A stretch of 64,000 nucleotides of DNA from Candidatus Obscuribacterales bacterium (GTDB taxonomy: Bacteria > Cyanobacteriota > Vampirovibrionia > Obscuribacterales > Obscuribacteraceae), in the NCBI GenBank assembly GCA_019745415.1, contig JAIETF010000028.1:1-64000 (forward strand), written 5' to 3'. A program made the translations under genes and the position numbers. Below are positions 52,749 through 61,686 of the stretch, one piece after another. Positions within the stretch are counted from its first letter, which is position 1, and every line of letters starts with the position of its first letter. The notes under the pieces were generated by a model that was given only the letters and a program-made list of their open reading frames with translations, was not told where the DNA came from and made no database searches.

Positions 52749-53726
52749 TCACACTCGACTTAAATAGTACGGCGCAGTTCTCTCCACCGTCTGCTTGAAC
52801 GGGGTGGCAACAAAACCCAGTTCTTCCTTTGCTTTGTCACTTTTGAAAAATATTCGTTTACAACTCAAAAAGGCCTGCTGTCTGGTTAGGGTTACTTTCT
52901 CTTTCGGCGCCCCGGCCATCACCGCCAGTTCGGCAAATTCGCCGGCTAGACGGACAAGCCATTCCGGCAGCTCGAAAAGAGGCGGGCGACAGTTATAAAT
53001 TTGAGCAAAAATGCAAGCCGCCTCTCTAAAAGTAAGATTGGCACTGACCAAGTTATAGCGTTCACCGGCTCGACCCTTCGAAATAGCGCTCAAATGGGCG
53101 GCGACCACATCTTCGATGTCTGAAAAGGGAATACCACCGGGGGGAACAGCCAACACCCCATCTTTCATACTGCGAAAAATAGCCAAATGGTGAGGATGGG
53201 TATCGCCCTCGCCGAAAACAATACCGGGATTGAGCAAGACTACATTCAAGCCCTGCCTGAAAAACTCAAGGCAGACCTGTTCTGCTGCATGCTTGGTATC
53301 ACAGTAAGAGAGTCCTCTACCGGCAAGGTTGTAAACAATAGTCTCATCCCCGAAGCTTCCCTCTTTGACTAGCTCTTGGTCGGGCAGGCCGAGAGCGGCG
53401 ATGGAGCTTGTCTGGATGACGCGAGCACCCATGGCATGGGCTATTCTCATCAGATTACGAGTGCCTTCTACATTTACTCTCATCTGTTCGGCTAGATCGC
53501 TTGTGCGATAGCTGACCATACCGGCTAAATGATAGACAACATCGAAGCGCCTGGTGCCGATAGAGCTTTCTACAGACTGCCAATCTCTTAAGTCGCAAGA
53601 AATAAATTGGTAATCGAACGGGGGCTTGTTGCGGCCAAGAAGGGTGAGATTATACCCGGCTTGGGCAAGGGCTCGCACCAGATGCTTACCGATAAAGCCC
53701 GAGGCGCCGGTCACCAAAACATCCAT
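52749..53726 (-). CDS. extended SDR, NAD(P)-dependent epimerase/dehydratase family
   Basis: A 325-residue extended short-chain dehydrogenase. The nucleotide-binding GASGFIGKH is at the N-terminus, an Asp-type CDLR follows the second strand, and the active site YxxxK is in YCDTKHAAEQ, preceded by the Ser in TSSIAALG. It resembles dihydroflavonol reductase/HpnA-like enzymes. The substrate is not known. It is the last gene of the seven-gene leftward operon, and its ATG overlaps the stop of the SDR gene upstream by one base. Confidence 0.82.
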   Translation of the reverse strand: MDVLVTGASGFIGKHLVRALAQAGYNLTLLGRNKPPFDYQFISCDLRDWQSVESSIGTRRFDVVYHLAGMVSYRTSDLAEQMRVNVEGTRNLMRIAHAMGARVIQTSSIAALGLPDQELVKEGSFGDETIVYNLAGRGLSYCDTKHAAEQVCLEFFRQGLNVVLLNPGIVFGEGDTHPHHLAIFRSMKDGVLAVPPGGIPFSDIEDVVAAHLSAISKGRAGERYNLVSANLTFREAACIFAQIYNCRPPLFELPEWLVRLAGEFAELAVMAGAPKEKVTLTRQQAFLSCKRIFFKSDKAKEELGFVATPFKQTVERTAPYYLSRV

Positions 53727-54724
53727 TATCGGCGCGAACCTTTATGCGGGTCTATCGTCTCGTTGTTGACCTTGCCGGCATAAGCTCTATAACTAGACAA
53801 TGCCAGATTAAGCGGAGTCACCTCAGTAAGTTGGCTCAAAACGTTGTTTTGGGTGACATTGTCTATAGTGGCAAGATAGGCTTGGTCGCTACTCAAGATA
53901 GGAACATCGCTGATTTTCTCACTTATTGATGCAAGCACCGATGCCAGCTTGTAAGGCAAAGGCAGGAAAGGTTTCGTCTTTCCGACTACAGCCAGAAGCC
54001 TTTCCACAAAGATTCTCATTGTCAGCTTCTCAGCCCCACCAATTTCAAGAGTGGTCCCCGCAAGATCGGCTCGCGCAAAAGTCTCGACTATAGCCAAGGC
54101 TAGATCACCGACATATACAGGCTCGATAAGATTGTGTCCACCGTCTATCAAGGGTATAAAGGGGCGCGAAGCGGCTATTTCTAAATAACGCTTCACCAGT
54201 TTACTGTCGCGTGTGCCCACCTGACGGCCGACTATCAAAGACGGCCTCAAAACTGTAAGACTTTCTGCCAGCTGCGCCCTTGCCGCTTCTTCCGCCAAGG
54301 CTTTGCTTTTGAGATAAAGCGACTGAGACTCTCTATCAGCACCAAGGGCGGTGACCATCACAACTCTTTCCAGCCCAGCTTTCAGGGCACAAGAGGCGAA
54401 AACAGAAGCCATTTGGGGATGCAAACCCTGAAAAGTTTCACCACGGCGCGGGGCAATTGAGCCGATAAGATGCAGCCCATAACTTACACCAGCAAAAGCG
54501 GCAGTCAGAGCCGCATCGTTAGCAGTATCAGATTGTTCAAGTTTCAGTTGAGCGATACAAACTTCGGCACCGAGCGATTCCAGGGTGGCCCGGTCCACCG
54601 GTCTCGACTGGGGACGTACCAGCGCTCTCACTGCATAGCCTCTATCAATTAGGGCTTTGACTGCATGTAAACCCAAATAGCCGCTGGCGCCGTCAACTAG
54701 AACAGTTTTCATGTCTGTGTTCAT
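53726..54724 (-). CDS. SDR/NmrA-like NAD(P)-binding protein
   Basis: A 332-residue protein with GASGYLGLH at the N-terminus, an Arg-rich cofactor-specificity stretch (RALVRPQSRP) suggesting NADP(H), and a possible active-site YLKSK motif after the third strand. It is an atypical member, close to NmrA or complex I NDUFA9-like SDRs. ATG codons lie at 54724 and 54712 within a 12-base tandem repeat, so the start is uncertain by four residues. It overlaps the DUF962 gene by about 32 bases and runs into the next SDR by one base. Confidence 0.78.
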   Translation of the reverse strand: MNTDMKTVLVDGASGYLGLHAVKALIDRGYAVRALVRPQSRPVDRATLESLGAEVCIAQLKLEQSDTANDAALTAAFAGVSYGLHLIGSIAPRRGETFQGLHPQMASVFASCALKAGLERVVMVTALGADRESQSLYLKSKALAEEAARAQLAESLTVLRPSLIVGRQVGTRDSKLVKRYLEIAASRPFIPLIDGGHNLIEPVYVGDLALAIVETFARADLAGTTLEIGGAEKLTMRIFVERLLAVVGKTKPFLPLPYKLASVLASISEKISDVPILSSDQAYLATIDNVTQNNVLSQLTEVTPLNLALSSYRAYAGKVNNETIDPHKGSRR

Positions 54725-55100
54725 GTCTGTGCTTTCTTCTCGGCTTGGCTCGGCTGAAACCGCTGAAGCTATTGCCCATGCTATTTAAGTTGGTCGCCCT
54801 CGATTTGAAGCCGCTTGCCTTCAAGATTTTCTTGACCAAGAGTATTTCACCTACTTCATTACCTTGACTTCTGTGGCCAATGAACTGCAACCAATAGCCG
54901 AGGACCAAACAAGAAAGGCCAAGACCCTTCTCTTTGAGGTTGCTGGAGAAAAGCTTGTAAATACCAAAAAAAGCTAGAGGCACGCCGAAAATGTGCAGCA
55001 AAGAATTGACGGGATGCTTATGACGCTTGGCATAATCGCTGAGGAAGCCCACCGCCGCATTCTTAGTTTTGCGCAAAACCACTGTTCTTGGAAAAGTCAT
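54693..55100 (-). CDS. Mpo1-like (DUF962) membrane protein
   Basis: A 135-residue protein matching DUF962. It has HKHPVNSLLHIFGVPLAF, a helix, then YWLQFIGHRSQGNEVGEILLVKK. The His residues in the first block and in the FIGH motif are the conserved ones. The yeast member Mpo1 is an Fe(II)-dependent dioxygenase of 2-hydroxy fatty acids in phytosphingosine breakdown. The C-terminus is a His/Arg-rich tail (HRHEHRHEN) encoded by a tandem repeat. Its place among SDRs and a GH3 enzyme suggests lipid-related chemistry. Confidence 0.72.
   Translation of the reverse strand: MTFPRTVVLRKTKNAAVGFLSDYAKRHKHPVNSLLHIFGVPLAFFGIYKLFSSNLKEKGLGLSCLVLGYWLQFIGHRSQGNEVGEILLVKKILKASGFKSRATNLNSMGNSFSGFSRAKPRRKHRHEHRHENCSS
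54708..54731. repeat. 12-base tandem duplication across a gene overlap
   Basis: TTCATGTCTGTG (plus strand) occurs twice in tandem. On the minus strand it gives two alternative ATG starts for the SDR and, in the other frame, the His-Arg-His repeat at the tail of the Mpo1-like protein. Confidence 0.8.
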
Positions 55101-55107
55101 CTAAACC

Positions 55108-56130
55108 TCACTTCGCTTGAGAAATTCTGACAATTGTCTCCTGCATAGCCTGCGAAAAGCCGACACAGTCGGCACAGGGATAGCCCAGAACTTTGCGGGC
55201 TTTCTCAATACTGAAGCCCTGATTGACTGCAATCAACCGATAGGCTCCCGGCGAAAACCGAGCAAACTGTGCCTTGCTTTTCTCGTTAAAGATACCTGAT
55301 ATTGAGCCGATTGTACCCATGATCTCAAACAGAGATTTAACCACTGCTCTTGGCAAATTTTTCTTAATACGAGGCACTCCTAGGGCATCTGCCACGGTAT
55401 CAAAGAGCATTTTCTTACTAACAAACTCTGGGTCGGTTACATTAAAAATCTGGTCGTAGGAAGCTTCATTCAAGAGACAGACCTTAATAAGGCTGCTCAA
55501 GTTGCGCACATAAACTACATTAGTCGACCTGGCGCCGCCGTCCACAAGAATTGCTTGTCCTTTAGAGACAGATTGCATAACTCGCTTCAACCAGGCTCTC
55601 TCGCCCTCACCATAGATGAAACCCGGTCTCAGGATTGTTATAGGAAGCCCACCGTGCATAAGCCCCTGCAGATACTTTTCGCTTTCCACCTTGCTATCAG
55701 CATAGGCTTCGCCACAGAGACATAGGGGAGCTTGCTCATCAAGATCAAATTGGTCATGCTGCCCGGTAATCACCGAAAGAGAGCTAATATGAATGAACTG
55801 CTTCACTCCACAAGCCTTAGCAGCTTGGAAGGCATTCTCGGTACCTTTGAGATTGACCGCAAATATTTTTTGCCTATCGGCAAGAGGATCGACAAAACCA
55901 GCAGCATGCACCACTACGTCTAAGCCTTCAAAGGCCGCTTCAAGAGCGGCTTTGTCTAAAACATCGGCAGCGGCTGTCTCGAGGTCGCCCCGCCTTAGAA
56001 CAGCATCGACTCGCCGAGCTATAGCCCGCACTTTGATAGCAGAATTTTCAACCGATGACTGGTCGGATAGATAAGAAACCAAGTCGGAACCGACAAGACC
56101 GGTAGCGCCGGTAATACCAACTCTGATCAT
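55108..56130 (-). CDS. extended SDR, 3-beta-HSD/epimerase-like
   Basis: A 340-residue SDR with GITGATGLVGSD at the N-terminus, DVVVHAAGFVDP after the fourth strand, ISSLSVI and YADSKVESEK as Ser and YxxxK active-site blocks. It resembles 3-beta-hydroxysteroid dehydrogenase/HpnA-type enzymes. The ATG at 56130 is preferred because GAGGG lies 8 bases upstream; an ATG at 56154 overlapping the GH3 stop by 4 bases is the alternative. It lies inside the seven-gene operon, between the GH3 enzyme and the DUF962 protein. Confidence 0.8.
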   Translation of the reverse strand: MIRVGITGATGLVGSDLVSYLSDQSSVENSAIKVRAIARRVDAVLRRGDLETAAADVLDKAALEAAFEGLDVVVHAAGFVDPLADRQKIFAVNLKGTENAFQAAKACGVKQFIHISSLSVITGQHDQFDLDEQAPLCLCGEAYADSKVESEKYLQGLMHGGLPITILRPGFIYGEGERAWLKRVMQSVSKGQAILVDGGARSTNVVYVRNLSSLIKVCLLNEASYDQIFNVTDPEFVSKKMLFDTVADALGVPRIKKNLPRAVVKSLFEIMGTIGSISGIFNEKSKAQFARFSPGAYRLIAVNQGFSIEKARKVLGYPCADCVGFSQAMQETIVRISQAK

Positions 56131-56150
56131 TGCACCTGCCCTCGATGCAG

Positions 56151-57821
56151 TCATAAGGCGGCAATCCGATCGGCTATTCCGCCCTGACTTAATAAAGGAA
56201 TCTTGACCTGCGCCTCCGGCGCGCCTTCCATAACGCGCATCTGCCTTAGACGAGCATAGGTGCCGGCCTTAAGAAGTTGCAAGCGTGGTGGTCCAAGGCG
56301 GCGGCTGTCTCTCTTGTCGCAATATTCCTGATTGTTCTCTTTAAGGTGGCGGTCGAATTCCTGCAAGAACTTTCTTTCAAAATCTTCGTTGCCGAAAGCC
56401 GAATGATCTACCTCGGCATAACATAGATAGTAGGGCGGCCGGTCCAGTACCACTTCGGCGGTAAAATGCTTAATCTCAGAGAGGTCAAGCTTTGCCACCG
56501 AGCCCTTCAAAGCTGCTAGAACCTGTTCTTCGGTAATCTTTTCTCCGGTGACCGAGCTGACACCACCGCCTTTTCTGACAAAGCTCAAAACAGGAGTGGC
56601 ATGCAGAATATCTTCAACCAGCATCAGGTCATTGATGTTATAGCGATAAAGACCGGCACTGGTGGTGAAATATATGAAGTAGCGCTCGCCCTTCTTCAGT
56701 TCATCGGCAAGAAGAAAACGAGGGCTGGCATTCTCAATCTCATCTTCATGGACAAATTCAAAGAAATGAGATGTTACCGCCAAGGGTCCGGCGGCGGATT
56801 TGGAATCTATGGGTACCGTGCCTCGGCCTTCCGAAGCCATATAGCCGAAATCTCGGATCTTGATGTCGCCATAAAGCTCGGGTAGTTGTTCGAGATAAAA
56901 ACCCATAGGGCCGCCTTTCCAACAAGAGAAAACTTCTACATCAGGAAAAGCTTGTTTAGGCAAAATCTGCCCTTCTTTCTCTAAGATGGCTGCCAGCTGA
57001 GCAGCACGGCTGGGATCTGGCCTGAGATAGGGAGTGAAGGCATTGAGAATACGACTGCTCACTCCTTCGGTATAACGAGGATTGATAGCCCCCCTAGCTA
57101 TATCATCGATGAGACTCTCAGCACGATGTCGCAATTGGTCAGCCAGTAGTAGAAATGAAGAAGGATTGCAACCGAGCATGGCGCTTACGTTCTGCACCAA
57201 GGCGGCGCGCAAAAGCAAATAATATTTGGCATCAACATCTTTGATCTGACAAAGTTCAAAGGGTAGGGCGAAATGTCTTCTAATCACCGGGCTCTGATTG
57301 CGATTGAGCATGCCCGAGACGGCACCATAAGGCAGGCCGCACTCAGTTCTGCCTTCTTCGTCGTTAGAGGTGATGATCAAGAACTTGCCAAACGCCCCGC
57401 GGGGATGATCTTTGATCAGATGGTAATTATGTACCTGGAAGGCATGAGTATAATCGCGCACATGGCTTTTGTTTATAGGCACGAATTTGGGCTTGGCTGT
57501 GGTACCGCTTGTAGTGGCAAACATAAAGGGCTCGTCAACGGTCAGTTGCCTCTTGCCTCCCTTGCACAAAGACTCTATATAGGGTTCAAAATAGTCATAG
57601 CCGCTGGCCGGCACCCGCCGTCTAAAATCATCTAGTGAACTTATCTTGTCGAAATGATGAGCACGGCCAAAGCTGGTATCGGCATTTGCTTTGACCAAGT
57701 TCTGCAAGAAAGCTTCCTGCACCCGCCTAGGCTCTTTCAAACCATTAAAAAAACGACGTATATGGCTATGGCGCCTGATGAACTGACCGGCGAGAATATC
57801 TAAGTTAAGCAGTTCATTCAA
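56151..57821 (-). CDS. GH3-type acyl-acid amido synthetase-like enzyme
   Basis: A 556-residue ANL-superfamily protein. The P-loop MFATTSGTTAKPKFVPIN, the middle FGYMASEGRGTVPID block and the YFIYFTTSAGLYRYNINDLML segment are typical of GH3 proteins. In plants these join an amino acid to an acyl acid such as auxin or jasmonate after adenylation; bacterial members have unknown substrates. The TTG at 57821 (GAGGACAG upstream, 8-9 bases) is preferred over 57923, which would overlap the upstream gene deeply. With this start, it overlaps the enolase-family gene by four bases. Confidence 0.82.
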   Translation of the reverse strand: MNELLNLDILAGQFIRRHSHIRRFFNGLKEPRRVQEAFLQNLVKANADTSFGRAHHFDKISSLDDFRRRVPASGYDYFEPYIESLCKGGKRQLTVDEPFMFATTSGTTAKPKFVPINKSHVRDYTHAFQVHNYHLIKDHPRGAFGKFLIITSNDEEGRTECGLPYGAVSGMLNRNQSPVIRRHFALPFELCQIKDVDAKYYLLLRAALVQNVSAMLGCNPSSFLLLADQLRHRAESLIDDIARGAINPRYTEGVSSRILNAFTPYLRPDPSRAAQLAAILEKEGQILPKQAFPDVEVFSCWKGGPMGFYLEQLPELYGDIKIRDFGYMASEGRGTVPIDSKSAAGPLAVTSHFFEFVHEDEIENASPRFLLADELKKGERYFIYFTTSAGLYRYNINDLMLVEDILHATPVLSFVRKGGGVSSVTGEKITEEQVLAALKGSVAKLDLSEIKHFTAEVVLDRPPYYLCYAEVDHSAFGNEDFERKFLQEFDRHLKENNQEYCDKRDSRRLGPPRLQLLKAGTYARLRQMRVMEGAPEAQVKIPLLSQGGIADRIAAL

Positions 57822-59005
57822 AGTTCTGTCCTCAACTGTCGACTGTCTTTTAAACTTACGCCTAGACCAAATTGCTGTTCCGGCTTGAAAGAGACTACTG
57901 CACCAAAGGGTACAGTCTGACATTCTCTAGTCAAATCACGCCTGAGCAGAAATAAATTCATCGCCCCTTCCACATTGGTGAAAGTCTCAGGACAAGCGGC
58001 CAAAGCCAAGTGCTTCTGGGCTGAGGCTAAGATGCCTGACTCGCCAACCTGGGCACCCAGATGGGCTTCTATCTTGTTGGAGAGAGCCAGTTCGGTAAGC
58101 CTAACCGCCGCCATTATGCCGCCGACTTTAGAAATTCTAATGTTAAAGCCTCGACAAGCTTTTGTTTCAATCAATCGATTAGCCGAGTCGAGAGTAGTGA
58201 GAGACTCATCGACGATGATGGTCTCTTTAATGCGACTCTGCAAAATCGCCAGGTCGTGCACCGCGTCGGCGGGCAGAGGCTGTTCAATCGAAGCCGGGCG
58301 ATAGGGACGCAAGACTTCCATCATTCGCTCCGCCCGGGCGAGACTCCAGGCGCAATTAGCATCCAGCCTCAAAATGGTCTGAGAGCCCAAGACTTGGCGA
58401 GCCAACTTAACTTTAGCTAGATCATCTTCGTCATCTCCGCCGACCTTGATCTTCACGGTCTTAAAGCCATAAAGCTTATAAGAGGCAAGCAAAGCCGCTA
58501 AAGTCTGCTTTTTGCCAAAGGGCACCACTCCACCATAGCGAAAGAAAGCATCTTTCGGGTCGGTTCGAAATAGAGAAGAAGCAGCCAAACGGCAACAAAT
58601 AAACTGAGCCATGCCCAATTTGAGCAAGCGAGCCAGGGCATCTAAAAAAGCCAATTCAAAGGCGCAGAAGGAGGCACCAAGACTCTTTGAGTCTAAGCCC
58701 TTCTCGACAAAAAGCCCTTTGAGAAAATCAAGAATTGAAGCAACATCAAGAAAAGAGCGCCCCACCACCAGTGGTGCCAGAACCTCTCTGACATACTGCG
58801 CGGCCTCTTGAACGTTCTCTCCCGTGACATACAGCCTTGGCACTGATTCACCCAGCCCCACGACGGTCAGACCGGAGACTTCGTCTCTAAGATGCAGTTC
58901 GACAAAGACATTCTCAGAAAATCTACGACTGGCAAGTGCATGCCCGAATGCAAAGCGAAAAGGCAGATTGACTATACTGACATGAACAGCGCTGACTTGC
59001 ATCAA
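57818..59005 (-). CDS. enolase-superfamily enzyme, muconate lactonising/dipeptide epimerase subgroup
   Basis: A 395-residue enzyme of the muconate lactonising subgroup. The catalytic KxK is in TVKIKVGG, metal ligands in LRLDAN, SIEQP and VDESL, and the second catalytic Lys in RISKVGG. The subgroup includes o-succinylbenzoate synthase, dipeptide epimerase and N-acylamino acid racemase; these cannot be told apart by eye. No menaquinone genes are nearby, which argues against menC. A GH3 amido synthetase next to it suggests an acyl-amino acid or dipeptide-like substrate. A TTG at 59005 precedes an ATG at 59002. It lies 3 bases after the hydrolase gene. Confidence 0.82.
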   Translation of the reverse strand: MMQVSAVHVSIVNLPFRFAFGHALASRRFSENVFVELHLRDEVSGLTVVGLGESVPRLYVTGENVQEAAQYVREVLAPLVVGRSFLDVASILDFLKGLFVEKGLDSKSLGASFCAFELAFLDALARLLKLGMAQFICCRLAASSLFRTDPKDAFFRYGGVVPFGKKQTLAALLASYKLYGFKTVKIKVGGDDEDDLAKVKLARQVLGSQTILRLDANCAWSLARAERMMEVLRPYRPASIEQPLPADAVHDLAILQSRIKETIIVDESLTTLDSANRLIETKACRGFNIRISKVGGIMAAVRLTELALSNKIEAHLGAQVGESGILASAQKHLALAACPETFTNVEGAMNLFLLRRDLTRECQTVPFGAVVSFKPEQQFGLGVSLKDSRQLRTEL

Positions 59006-59008
59006 TTA

Positions 59009-59971
59009 CTAAGTAACTACCGGCTGGCGGGCAAGTATCCAGTCGGCCAGAACATGTGTGTATTCTTTGATCCAGTTGGCATCAAAATCGAGTGCATGTT
59101 GAGCATCTGGAAAAATACGCAAGTCTTTGGTCTGAGACTTGATACGAGAATACCAACCCTGCAACTTGTCCACATCAACAATGCGATCTGAGCCGGATTG
59201 CAAAATCAAGACCGGCATCTCAATAGAATTGCAAGCCTTTTCAGCCAGCTTAGAAAGCTTGAAAGACTCGACGAAGAAATTGGATGTTGCTTCAGTGAGC
59301 CGCAAAGTATCGCGCTTGAGAAAACCCTGAAAAGTAGGGTTATCGGTGAACATATCCACTTCTATTGGAATAGGCCACTTACGGTGCGCAGCACTGTCAC
59401 CACCTAAGATAGAGGTATAGGCGATTTGCAATTTAGTAGCGGCGCCATAATCTACTTTGGTAAAGATAGCAGGAGAGGTCAAAACCAAGCCGGCAATCGG
59501 TAAATTGAGTTCACCACCGACAGGCTTATAGTCTTTCTGAGCAATAACCGATGCAGCTTTTCCACCCCAGCAATTGCCAAGCAAAATAATAGGGTGTCCA
59601 ACAAAGTCAAAAGCAATTTTTCTTAAAATTACTTCTAGGTCTGCCAAGTAAGCTTTGTAACTGGAGAGATTACCACGGTCGCGAGGATTGAGCCCGGCAC
59701 CGCGTCTATCGGGGGCTATGACATTGATGCCCAGAGAATTGAGATGACTGGCTGTGTTCTCGAACCACTGGCTATGCCCTTCTATACCATGCAGATAGAG
59801 CACCACCGGATGGCCCAACTTGCCCTTCCAAATGCGAGTAGCCAGTTCCACTCCATCAGACATACGCATCTTCACGAAGTCGGGGGCTATTTGCTGTATT
59901 CCGGCAATAGAAGGCAGAGGGGTTGAGACAAGGTCTTTCAAGAAAAATACCGAAGTGGAGGCGCCATGCAA
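59009..59971 (-). CDS. alpha/beta hydrolase with Cys nucleophile
   Basis: A 320-residue soluble hydrolase. The oxyanion loop is LYLHGIEGHSQWF, the Arg/Asp block APDRRGAGLNPRDRG follows, and the nucleophile elbow reads GNCWGGKA, with Cys where most family members have Ser. The Asp is in LQSGSDRIVD and the His in FPDAQHALDFD. A Cys nucleophile is typical of dienelactone hydrolases and some thioesterase-like enzymes. The ATG at 59971 has no good ribosome binding site, and Met35 or Met37 would be alternatives that cut the N-terminal strand. It is the first gene of the leftward operon. Confidence 0.8.
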   Translation of the reverse strand: MHGASTSVFFLKDLVSTPLPSIAGIQQIAPDFVKMRMSDGVELATRIWKGKLGHPVVLYLHGIEGHSQWFENTASHLNSLGINVIAPDRRGAGLNPRDRGNLSSYKAYLADLEVILRKIAFDFVGHPIILLGNCWGGKAASVIAQKDYKPVGGELNLPIAGLVLTSPAIFTKVDYGAATKLQIAYTSILGGDSAAHRKWPIPIEVDMFTDNPTFQGFLKRDTLRLTEATSNFFVESFKLSKLAEKACNSIEMPVLILQSGSDRIVDVDKLQGWYSRIKSQTKDLRIFPDAQHALDFDANWIKEYTHVLADWILARQPVVT

Positions 59972-59991
59972 CTGTTGAGGAAAAGTTTAAC

Positions 59992-60909
59992 ATGCTGGCG
60001 GCGCCGGGCAAAGCAAGCCCAGGACGTAGTAAAGTATTAGACTTTACCCCCAAAGATAATCTTGGACCGATGTTAAAACCAGGGCTACACAACCACCAAA
60101 TCCTAAATAAGACTGATAAGGCGGGCAGCCTCAATAGACGCACCCTGGAAAAGCTGACCAGAATTTCAGAATCGTTGGCCTCGGCTCTTGAAGATGGCAC
60201 TTTCATCGAATCGATAGGCAAAGACATTAAGGCCGGCAAAGAAATCTGTCTTTATCTCTGGCCTTTCATTAAGGGACTGCCCGACAATATCTCTTCTGTT
60301 AAGGAAAAACTAGCCGCCAGTTTTTCAGAGCCGGAAACAGCTGCGGCGCTGGCCCCCGGTCTTAAGCTGTTGCAGCAACTTGCCGATGACGAGAGACATT
60401 ATCAGAACCTTTACTTAAATCAATGCCGGCTAGCCGGTCTAAGCCCGGAAGATTTGCAGGAAGTAGTAAAGAAAGTGCAGGAAAGCACAAGCCCTTACGC
60501 CGATCTCAGCAAAGCAATGGACCAGTTCTGTCAGGCAAGCAGTCCCCGCGAGGGTGTATTAGCAATAATCACCGCTGAACTTGCGGCCACGCAGTTTGCC
60601 CGCATCGCCTTACCGGCTTTCGAAGCCTATTTTGCCGGCAAGCCGCAACAATACCCCAGAGAACTGGTAGACACTGGTCTAGAATGGCTGCGCCTTCACG
60701 CCAAGCCCAACACCAGACACGCCATCTGGATGAGACGGCTCTTGCTGGTTGTAGAAGAGGAAGCAGAACAGGATCAAGATAATAGAGAACTTTCTAATAT
60801 TGGCACGCCCGGCGACCCAGGGTCCTCTAATTATTCTGAACCGGCAGTGGATAAAATCACCAACAGCTTGAAAGCAATCTGGAAAAATGACGAGCACGTA
60901 CTTAACTGA
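59992..60909 (+). CDS. haem-oxygenase-fold (TenA/HDO-like) protein candidate
   Basis: A 305-residue helical protein. The ATG at 59992 (GAGGAAAA upstream) is chosen over 59923, which would overlap the divergent hydrolase. After a basic N-terminus, helices show patterns of the TenA/PqqC/haem-oxygenase-like oxidase fold: CLYLWPFIKGLP, LADDERHYQNLYLNQC, ITAELAATQFARIALPAFEAYF, and LEWLRLHAKPNTRHA. The Glu in the first, Glu in the third and His in the last blocks fit diiron ligands. Assignment is from pattern alone and moderate. It diverges from the GH3/SDR operon with only 20 bases between. Confidence 0.5.
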   Translation: MLAAPGKASPGRSKVLDFTPKDNLGPMLKPGLHNHQILNKTDKAGSLNRRTLEKLTRISESLASALEDGTFIESIGKDIKAGKEICLYLWPFIKGLPDNISSVKEKLAASFSEPETAAALAPGLKLLQQLADDERHYQNLYLNQCRLAGLSPEDLQEVVKKVQESTSPYADLSKAMDQFCQASSPREGVLAIITAELAATQFARIALPAFEAYFAGKPQQYPRELVDTGLEWLRLHAKPNTRHAIWMRRLLLVVEEEAEQDQDNRELSNIGTPGDPGSSNYSEPAVDKITNSLKAIWKNDEHVLN

Positions 60910-60912
60910 TAA

Positions 60913-61686
60913 ATGATGCATCTGACCTTTAGAAATTACAGCCTAATATCTCTTGTCTTGGCGCTTGGCATGAGCACAGCCGTCTTGCCCGCCTGGGCAG
61001 GCAGTGCAAAGAAAGAAAGCAAAATAGCCATAGCCGGTATGGCAAGAGAGAACAAAGACAATTTCATAGATGCCCAAAGCTTTGTAGAAGAGATGTATAA
61101 ATGTGCAGACTCATACGAAGACTATCTCTTTGAATTTCAAATGATTGCCTTCAAAAAGGGTCGCGTAGTCGAAGAAGGCAAGTTCTTTTTCAAAAAACCG
61201 CAACAGATAAGACTGGAAGAAACCGGTTCCTTTAGAAGAGGCTCTATTGCAGTCAGAGGAAAAGAAGGCAAGATCAAGGCTAAAGCCGGTGGTGGTCTTG
61301 GCTTTATTGTTGTAGAACTTTCTCCCGATTCCGGGCTTTTGCGGTCAGCCAACGGGCATCCCATGGTTGAATCAGACCTCGCCTCATTAGCCCAGGCTCT
61401 GAGGTCTTATGTCAGACAAGGTAAGTCGCTGCGGGTCACATCCGAGCCAATTGACTACGGCGAAGACGAACTAAGCGAGAAAGTACATATTCTCGAAGTC
61501 TATCATGACAAAGAACAGACCGACATTTTTAAGCGAGTAACAGTGCATCCGCGCACTAAGCTACCTGTTGAATGGTGGGATTTTGAGAGAGGAAAGCTAG
61601 TCAGCCATTCAAAATGGAAGAGCTTCAAGGGTAATGTAGGTTTATCAGATCAGGTTTTCACCATCAAGGGAGAAAAAGTACAGTAA
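60913..61686 (+). CDS. LolA-like/DUF1571-type exported protein
   Basis: A 257-residue protein with a signal peptide (LISLVLALGMSTAVLPAWA). The mature part is a half-barrel lipid-binding type: YEDYLFEFQMIAFKKGRVVEEGKFFFKKPQQIRLEE, a strand-rich central part, and YHDKEQTDIFKRVTVHPRTKLPVEWWDF near the end. This is the layout of LolA/DUF1571 lipoprotein-carrier-like folds. It follows the HDO candidate after 3 bases and overlaps the ICMT-like gene by one base, so it is part of a four-gene rightward run. Confidence 0.7.
   Translation: MMHLTFRNYSLISLVLALGMSTAVLPAWAGSAKKESKIAIAGMARENKDNFIDAQSFVEEMYKCADSYEDYLFEFQMIAFKKGRVVEEGKFFFKKPQQIRLEETGSFRRGSIAVRGKEGKIKAKAGGGLGFIVVELSPDSGLLRSANGHPMVESDLASLAQALRSYVRQGKSLRVTSEPIDYGEDELSEKVHILEVYHDKEQTDIFKRVTVHPRTKLPVEWWDFERGKLVSHSKWKSFKGNVGLSDQVFTIKGEKVQ

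Noticed and set aside
57818-59005. menC, o-succinylbenzoate synthase of menaquinone synthesis
   Set aside because: The catalytic residues are shared by the whole muconate-lactonising subgroup, and no other menaquinone gene is present.
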